From contig JADGEQ010000033.1 of NCBI GenBank assembly GCA_016744295.1, forward strand, positions 1 to 64,000: 64,000 nucleotides of DNA. Direction: 5' to 3'. Below, in pieces: positions 57,784-64,000 of this stretch (positions within the stretch are counted from its first letter, which is position 1; each line of letters begins with the position of its first letter). The translations under genes and the position numbers were made by a program. The notes beneath the pieces are model-generated. The model searched no databases, was not told the origin of the DNA, and was given only the letters and a program-made list of their open reading frames with translations. The stretch comes from Desulfobacteraceae bacterium (lineage in GTDB: Bacteria; Desulfobacterota; Desulfobacteria; Desulfobacterales; Desulfobacteraceae).

Positions 57784-58770
57784 TTATTTTAGTCCTTTTG
57801 GTGTAAAAACCACCACAATATCATAGGAATTCATTCCCTGGGGCAATTTGGGAAGCGGGTTAGCTCTTTTGATCGCCTTTTTGGCGGATTCATCAAGATA
57901 TCGATTCCCGGATTTGGTCTCATAAGCAATGTCACGGATCTCACCATTTTTCAAAATCTTAATCATCACCATGACCTCAAGACGCTTATCCATTCTTGCC
58001 AGCCTATCATTGAACACCCAATTTTGTTCGATGGCAGATTGCAGGGCCAATTTGTACAAATCAAGGGGGGAATATCCCTGTTTTCCCAATCCCGTCCCAT
58101 TACCTGTTCCAAAAGCTGCCCCCTGATTGGAGGCGTCTGTCTGGTTCGGCTTGGTCTTGTTTTCTTCCCCCTTGGCTTTGATGGCAGTCTGGAGCCTGTT
58201 TAATGCCTCTGAAATCTTTTTTTGGTTCTGCGCTTCTATCTTTGTTGCCAGTTGTTCCCTGGCTTTTTTTAATGTTTCTTCAGGATTAGTCTTGGGCTTC
58301 AACTTCTTCGGCGGCTTTTTAACAACGGTTTTCTTTTCCTTTTTTTCCTGGGCAGCCATGAGTGCTTTTAAATTTTTCGGCTTTGTCTTAAGACTGATAT
58401 CAGGCTTTAAGCTGGCAATTGGCCTGGCAATCTTTTGAACCGATTCTGCCATTGGTTTTTTGACTGTATCCAAAGGAACCTTTACAGATTCGGAGGGGCT
58501 CACAGATTCTTGCAAAGACGGTTTGTTGAGTTCGGGCTGGGCATCTGGATTCCCCCCGCCGGCAGGACCGGGAACAAACGAAACCAGATCCACCCGGATC
58601 ACACGGGGAACAGGCTTTGACAGATTAAAATCCGTCAGCAATAACATCCCCGCAAAGAATAATCCGTGCACAAACAAAGATCCAAAACAAACCAAAACAA
58701 AGGTTTTCCTGCTCTGACCCGCACCAGCAAAAAAACTGTTTTTGTTTCTTAATTGTGGTCGTTTAAGCAT
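57784..58770 (-). CDS. tolA: TolA/TonB-like energy transducer
   Basis: 328 residues: one N-terminal membrane segment (about 27-48), a long Lys/Ala/Glu/Pro-rich periplasmic helix (about 90-215), and a small C-terminal TonB-C-like domain (VMIKILKNGEIRDIAYETKS; ANPLPKLPQG). Between tolR and tolB, so TolA is the best call. The C-terminal domain is closer to TonB than to E. coli TolA, as is usual outside the gammaproteobacteria. Confidence 0.88.
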   Translation of the reverse strand: MLKRPQLRNKNSFFAGAGQSRKTFVLVCFGSLFVHGLFFAGMLLLTDFNLSKPVPRVIRVDLVSFVPGPAGGGNPDAQPELNKPSLQESVSPSESVKVPLDTVKKPMAESVQKIARPIASLKPDISLKTKPKNLKALMAAQEKKEKKTVVKKPPKKLKPKTNPEETLKKAREQLATKIEAQNQKKISEALNRLQTAIKAKGEENKTKPNQTDASNQGAAFGTGNGTGLGKQGYSPLDLYKLALQSAIEQNWVFNDRLARMDKRLEVMVMIKILKNGEIRDIAYETKSGNRYLDESAKKAIKRANPLPKLPQGMNSYDIVVVFTPKGLK

Positions 58771-58779
58771 ACCAACAAC

Positions 58780-59196
58780 TCAGGAGCCCTCTTCATCTTC
58801 GGGAAGCGTAATCATTCCGAGGCTATCAATTCCCGCCTTTTTAATTTGTGAAATCACATTCACAACAAAGCCGTAGGAAACTTGCTTGTCTGCTTTAAGA
58901 TAAACGCTCTTTTTATCGAGATTTTCCAAAACAGCATCCAGCTTCTGGGTCAAAAATGCCACACTAACTTCAAAATCATTGATATATACCTTTAAATCAT
59001 TATCAATGGATATGATTAAATGCTCCTCATTTGACGGCAACGCTTCGGAAGTTGCCGTGGGCAAATTCACATCCACCCCCTGGACCATCAGTGGAGTAGT
59101 CACCATAAAGATTATCAGCAGCACCAGCATGACATCCACAAAGGGTGTTACATTAATCTCGGACATCAACTGATCATTACCTGATCCCAGTTGCAT
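58780..59196 (-). CDS. tolR: ExbD/TolR-family protein
   Basis: 138 residues: SEINVTPFVDVMLVLLIIFM with the proton-path Asp in the single membrane helix, then a small periplasmic domain (VYLKADKQVSYGFVVNVISQI). Stator partner of TolQ. The stop and start with tolQ overlap by one base. Confidence 0.95.
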   Translation of the reverse strand: MQLGSGNDQLMSEINVTPFVDVMLVLLIIFMVTTPLMVQGVDVNLPTATSEALPSNEEHLIISIDNDLKVYINDFEVSVAFLTQKLDAVLENLDKKSVYLKADKQVSYGFVVNVISQIKKAGIDSLGMITLPEDEEGS

Positions 59197-59900
59197 TATG
59201 CCTCCATCTGTTTTTGAATGTCTTTTTCAATGATATTTAAAAGATCTGAAGAAAAACTTTGAAGTTCTGAATCCAAAACCCGAATCCGGTCTGTAAAATA
59301 ATTGTAGGCTATTACCGAAGGAATTGCCACAGCAAGACCGGCAGCCGTTGCAATCAGCGCCTCGGAGATTCCGGGGGCAACAACCGCAAGGCTGGCAGAA
59401 CCACTTAATCCGATTCCCTGGAAGGTATTCATAATCCCCCACACCGTGCCAAAAAGCCCGATAAATGGTGCGGTATTTCCGGCAGTCGCCAAAAAAGGAA
59501 CCAACTGGGACAGGCGCCTGACCTCCACCCCAATCGAACGGCGCAGGGTTCGTTTTACGCTGCCCATTGCCTGGAGATAGGAAGTTTCAGGCCCTAGAGT
59601 GCCTTTTCCCTCTTTTTTTTCAGACCGGGCCATCTCCATATAGGCGGTAATAAAAATTCTGGCCATTGGACTAGACCTTAATGCCTTGGCTTTTGTAAAC
59701 GCATCGGCCAGTGTCCTGCATTGCCAGAAAATATCCGTAAAATCAGAGGATTCCTTGTAAGCATTTCTGATATATTTAAATTTGATAAACATGATTGACC
59801 AGGAGATAATCGAAAAGAACAAAAGCATGAGCATAACAAATTTCACAACAGGCCCAGCATCGTTCAACATGTACAACAACCCAAAAGATTCCGCCGCCAT
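59196..59900 (-). CDS. tolQ: ExbB/TolQ-family proton channel
   Basis: 234 residues with three membrane segments (about 16-38, 135-158, 170-192) and the family block FLATAGNTAPFIGLFGTVWGI, then IAYNYFTDRIRVLDSELQSF. First gene of the tolQRAB-pal-cpoB operon. Confidence 0.95.
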   Translation of the reverse strand: MAAESFGLLYMLNDAGPVVKFVMLMLLFFSIISWSIMFIKFKYIRNAYKESSDFTDIFWQCRTLADAFTKAKALRSSPMARIFITAYMEMARSEKKEGKGTLGPETSYLQAMGSVKRTLRRSIGVEVRRLSQLVPFLATAGNTAPFIGLFGTVWGIMNTFQGIGLSGSASLAVVAPGISEALIATAAGLAVAIPSVIAYNYFTDRIRVLDSELQSFSSDLLNIIEKDIQKQMEA

Positions 59901-59986
59901 AAGTCCTCTCTTAAAAATTCATTATTACCACAGGCAGTAACATAGCAAATAAATTTTAATAAATCCATGACTATGAACCGCCAAAC

Positions 59987-60023
59987 AAAAAAGCCCCTTT
60001 ACGCTGTGGTAAAGGGGCTTTTT
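59987..60023. terminator. Bidirectional intrinsic terminator after groEL
   Basis: Stem aaaagcccctttac / gtaaaggggcttttt-type perfect palindrome (14 bases, 5- to 7-base loop) with A/T runs on both sides, just past the groEL stop and before the tolQ promoter region. Strongest terminator in the window. Confidence 0.9.
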
Positions 60024-60059
60024 CTATTTAGCTATAAAATGAGAGAATGTAAATCTAAC

Positions 60060-61739
<1,680 letters not shown>

Positions 61740-61793
61740 TTAAAATTATTCTTAAAATTATTCAACAAACTATTCGGGAAATTATTCTTTAAA

Positions 61794-62081
61794 TTATTCG
61801 ACAACGCCCAGAACATCATCCTGACGCATGATCACATAATCAATACCATCGATTTTCACTTCGGTTCCGCCATATTTGCTGAAAAGGACACGGTCTCCGA
61901 CTTTTACGTCCATGGGAAGAAGTTTTCCGTCTTCACCCATACGCCCATTTCCTGTTGCTACAATTTTACCTTCGGCCGGTTTTTCCTTTGCTGTGTCCGG
62001 GATAAAAAGTCCACCTTTGGTTTTTTCATCCTCTGCAACGCGCTCAACCAAAATTCTGTCACTTAACGGTCTTAAACTCAT
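61794..62081 (-). CDS. groS: Co-chaperonin GroES
   Basis: 95 residues: [20 protein letters not shown], the mobile loop [20 protein letters not shown] (split) and [15 protein letters not shown], all typical. Upstream of groEL by 78 bases. AAGGAG ribosome-binding site. Confidence 0.97.
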   Translation of the reverse strand: MSLRPLSDRILVERVAEDEKTKGGLFIPDTAKEKPAEGKIVATGNGRMGEDGKLLPMDVKVGDRVLFSKYGGTEVKIDGIDYVIMRQDDVLGVVE

Positions 62082-62114
62082 GATACATTTCTCCTTAGGT
62101 TACGTATTGTTTGC

Positions 62115-62142
62115 TCTATAAATTGTAGTGGTTAAATACCAA
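62115..62142 (-). promoter_or_regulatory. Candidate sigma-70-type promoter of groESL
   Basis: On the minus strand TTGGTA (62142-62137), 16-base spacer, TATAGA (62120-62115). No CIRCE element (TTAGCACTC-N9-GAGTGCTAA) is present in the 64-base gap, so HrcA control is not indicated here. The start falls about 25-30 bases before the groES ATG. Confidence 0.35.
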
Positions 62143-62145
62143 CTT

Positions 62146-62427
62146 CTATTTAGCAGAATCGCTTGATTTTTCAGAAGTTGGTTTAGTTGACTTAGTCGTT
62201 GATTTTTCCTTGGTCGTTGCTTTTCCTTTGGTTTCAGCTCCGGCCTTCTTTCCGCCATAGTCAGTTACATACCACCCGGATCCTTTTAGATGAAAACTAC
62301 TCTGGGAAATAATCTTTTTCAACTTCCCCTGACACTGAGAACAACTCTCAAGAGGTGGTTCTGAAATTTTCTGGAATGCTTCTTCGACTTGCCCGCAGGC
62401 GCTACATTGATACTCATAAACCGGCAT
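62146..62427 (-). CDS. FmdB-type zinc-ribbon protein
   Basis: 93 residues: MPVYEYQCSACGQVEEAFQ, then CSQCQGKLKKIISQSSFHLKG gives a CxxC...CxxC zinc ribbon typical of the FmdB/CxxC_CXXC_SSSS family of putative regulators, and GSGWYVTDYG. A Lys/Thr/Ser-rich tail follows. Function unknown. Confidence 0.88.
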   Translation of the reverse strand: MPVYEYQCSACGQVEEAFQKISEPPLESCSQCQGKLKKIISQSSFHLKGSGWYVTDYGGKKAGAETKGKATTKEKSTTKSTKPTSEKSSDSAK

Positions 62428-62510
62428 TTTCTAATCTTCTCCAATTTTCTTTGTTGCCACTTGAAAAATCAAAAATAAAATAATTAGTCTTTCATCCTTG
62501 TCAAGACAGG

Positions 62511-63068
62511 TCATCCAATATTTTTACCTGATTTTTTCCCACCCGGACCCTCACACCATTTTCCATAAAAACCGAACACTGCACCAAGTCCCAAAACAGA
62601 GACCTTGTTTAATATTAAATGGGTCAAACAATGAACCCTTTTTTCCTCCGCCAGGGTAAGATCCGCCTCCCCAATATTTTCGTATCGATGCTCAAACCTT
62701 ATAAACCGTGCAACATGCACCAATTCATGGGTGAGAATGTATAAAAGGAAAGGATCCAGCAATAGGTGCTTATTTTTTTTCACCACAGAAAGAATGGCCG
62801 AATCCTGTAGACAAACCTTGTATAAGCTAAAAGAGGTGGATCCCAGTGGAATGTCTTTTTTCCTAGCCTCATATTTTACAACCTGGGCGAATGGCCCGCA
62901 AACCCGCTCGTGGAGAGCAAGATCCTTTGCAGTTTTAATATCATACCGATTTTTCAACCAATGGCCTGCAGAGAGTTTAAAGAAATTATTCACCAACTCT
63001 TCTGCCATCAAAACAGCTGAATCCACCCTTTCGAGTGCTTGTCTATCAAAGAATCTATATTTTTGCAT
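62511..63068 (-). CDS. HExxH putative metallopeptidase-like protein
   Basis: A 185-residue, mostly helical soluble protein. HELVHVARFIRFEH (about residues 113-126) contains a zincin HExxH motif, and a further Glu lies in IGEADLTLAEEKRVHCLTH. No signal peptide. I do not recognise the family; peptidase activity is not proven by this motif alone. Divergent from the mini-protein gene at 63183, with a shared ~115-base regulatory gap. Confidence 0.65.
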   Translation of the reverse strand: MQKYRFFDRQALERVDSAVLMAEELVNNFFKLSAGHWLKNRYDIKTAKDLALHERVCGPFAQVVKYEARKKDIPLGSTSFSLYKVCLQDSAILSVVKKNKHLLLDPFLLYILTHELVHVARFIRFEHRYENIGEADLTLAEEKRVHCLTHLILNKVSVLGLGAVFGFYGKWCEGPGGKKSGKNIG

Positions 63069-63095
63069 GGGACAGCCTGCTAAATAATAAAGAAT

Positions 63096-63147
63096 TGGAC
63101 ATCTTCCGGGATACTATGCTATAGTTACTGTTCAGCAATTGTGAACA
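63096..63147 (+). promoter_or_regulatory. Extended -10 promoter with palindrome at the start site
   Basis: TGGACA (63096-63101), 18 bases, TGC-TATAGT (the TGn-extended -10, hexamer 63120-63125). A perfect inverted repeat TGTTCA-7-TGAACA (63129-63147) covers the expected transcription start and could be an operator. Confidence 0.4.
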
Positions 63148-63182
63148 ATATTATATCAATGATCTTAAAGGAGGTGATTTTT

Positions 63183-63278
63183 TTGGGCAGTGTTATTAAA
63201 AAGAGAAGGAAAAAAATGCGAAAGCATAAACACAGAAAACTCCTTGCTAAAACCAGACACCAGAGAAAGAAAAAATAG
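63183..63278 (+). CDS. Basic mini-protein, AURKAIP1/COX24-domain type
   Basis: 31 residues from a TTG start: GSVIKKRRKKMRKHKHRK, then LLAKTRHQRKKK. More than half the residues are Lys, Arg or His. The Shine-Dalgarno is the full aaaggaggtgat (63167-63178), which fixes the TTG. The sequence matches the short AURKAIP1/COX24-domain proteins annotated in many deltaproteobacteria and related to small mitochondrial/bacterial ribosome-associated basic proteins; a ribosomal role is an inference. Confidence 0.8.
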   Translation: MGSVIKKRRKKMRKHKHRKLLAKTRHQRKKK

Positions 63279-63305
63279 CCAAAAAGTCTATTTACAATTT
63301 TGGGA

Positions 63306-63340
63306 GAGTATTGAGTTGCTATTTTACCAGCTCAATACTC
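63306..63340. terminator. Hairpin between mini-protein gene and hflC
   Basis: Inverted repeat gagtattgag / ctcaatactc (extendable to 13 pairs with one G-T) between convergent genes. It lacks a clear T-run, but its position fits a bidirectional terminator. Confidence 0.6.
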
Positions 63341-63366
63341 AACCCCATTAAATTACCACAAACCGT

Positions 63367-64000
63367 CTAGTCATCAACACCTTTCATATATTTCATCAAA
63401 TCAGAATCTGTAGAGAGAATCAAAGAACTGTCCCTTGAAAGACTCTTTTTGTATACTTCCATTGTTTTCTGGAAAGCATAAAAGTCTGGATCCACCCCAT
63501 ATGCAGATGCATATATCTGGGTGGCCTTTGCATCGGCCTCACCTTTGGTCTCCTGAGCAGTTCTATAGGCTTCTGATTTTATTTTCTGGAGTTCTTTTTC
63601 CTTTTCACCCCTTATATTACTAGCCTCTCCCTTTCCTTCTGCGCGAAACTTTTCAGCGATCTGATTTCTTTCTGCAATCATACGATCATAGACAGAACGC
63701 CGAACACTGTCGATATAATTCACCCTCTTTATTTTCATATCCACCAATTCAATACCAAATTCATCCAGCTTTTTACGGGACTGCGCCACAATCCTGCGGG
63801 TAATTTCATCGCGCCCGAGATCAACCGTGTACCGAACCTGCCTGTTTTTATTTTCATCACTGTTGGCAATATCAAAGGTGTCCATGGGCCGGTCTGTATT
63901 CCGAACCGTTTCAACCAGGGGATATGAAGTAATCAGGTTCCGCATGGCCGGATCAATAATATCATCCAGACGCTTTAAAGCAGAAAACTCATCCTTTACC
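63367..64000 (-). CDS. hflC: HflC membrane protease regulator (partial)
   Basis: The C-terminal ~210 residues of an SPFH-domain protein: RLDDIIDPAMRNLITSYPLVET, RYTVDLGRDEITRRIV, IKRVNYIDSVRRSVYDRMIAER, a coiled-coil tail (FRAEGKGEASNIRGEKEKEL) and LILSTDSDLMKYM. The frame stays open to the window's right edge (at least 18 codons before the inner ATG at 63945), so the true start and membrane anchor lie outside. HflC with HflK regulates FtsH; hflK should be just beyond. Confidence 0.92.
   Translation of the reverse strand, partial: VKDEFSALKRLDDIIDPAMRNLITSYPLVETVRNTDRPMDTFDIANSDENKNRQVRYTVDLGRDEITRRIVAQSRKKLDEFGIELVDMKIKRVNYIDSVRRSVYDRMIAERNQIAEKFRAEGKGEASNIRGEKEKELQKIKSEAYRTAQETKGEADAKATQIYASAYGVDPDFYAFQKTMEVYKKSLSRDSSLILSTDSDLMKYMKGVDD

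Noticed and set aside
62082-62145. CIRCE operator upstream of groES
   Set aside because: Searched by eye; no TTAGCACTC-type inverted repeat is present in the gap.

Overview
The window looks like the chromosome of a Gram-negative, sulfate-reducer-type deltaproteobacterium (Desulfobacterota, Desulfobacter/Desulfobacula-like). This is an inference from protein style, a Tol-Pal outer-membrane system, an IS set rich in IS5/IS110/IS630/IS1595 remnants and an EPS-associated MarR-type regulator; no rRNA or taxonomic marker sequence was available to settle it.

Bases 1-31,000 are an accessory surface-polysaccharide locus, AT-rich, almost all on the minus strand and heavily invaded by mobile elements. 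Reading in the direction of transcription (right to left) it has: an IS-truncated EPS regulator with its own promoter (30.2 kb); the last 34 codons of a lost glycosyltransferase; two GDP-mannose 4,6-dehydratase-like genes; a run of sugar-nucleotide genes for an acetamido or amino sugar (aminotransferases, Gfo/Idh oxidoreductase, epimerase, two hexapeptide acetyltransferases); a polyprenyl-phosphate glycosyltransferase with an ArnE/ArnF-like flippase pair and two duplicated ~800-residue membrane proteins (a likely periplasmic glycosylation module); GDP-fucose synthase; a two-part glycosyltransferase; and an ABC exporter (Wzm/Wzt). The last gene encodes a sulfotransferase-coiled coil-methyltransferase fusion, translationally coupled to wzt, which could be a chain-capping enzyme. 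At least nine IS remnants or elements and a group II intron reverse-transcriptase remnant lie in this half. One IS end now supplies the ribosome-binding site and first codons of one of the duplicated membrane-protein genes.

Bases 31,000-64,000 are core genome, gene-dense and free of IS elements: an OmpA-type protein and an LPP20-type lipoprotein; M18 aminopeptidase and PBP4; folate (FolE2), tRNA thiolation, RNA polymerase omega and GreA; phosphatidylethanolamine synthesis (pssA-psd); tsaB-lon; prepilin peptidase; CheX; HU; a PilZ protein; exonuclease I; rplM-rpsI. Next comes a set that resembles the helical cell-shape machinery of Helicobacter (bactofilin, Csd4-like and Csd6-like peptidoglycan enzymes plus an unknown membrane coiled-coil protein). 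It is followed by ruvCAB, tolQRAB-pal-cpoB, groESL, an FmdB-type zinc ribbon, an HExxH protein, a 31-codon TTG-initiated basic mini-protein, and hflC running off the right edge.

No CRISPR array, tRNA or rRNA gene was seen.
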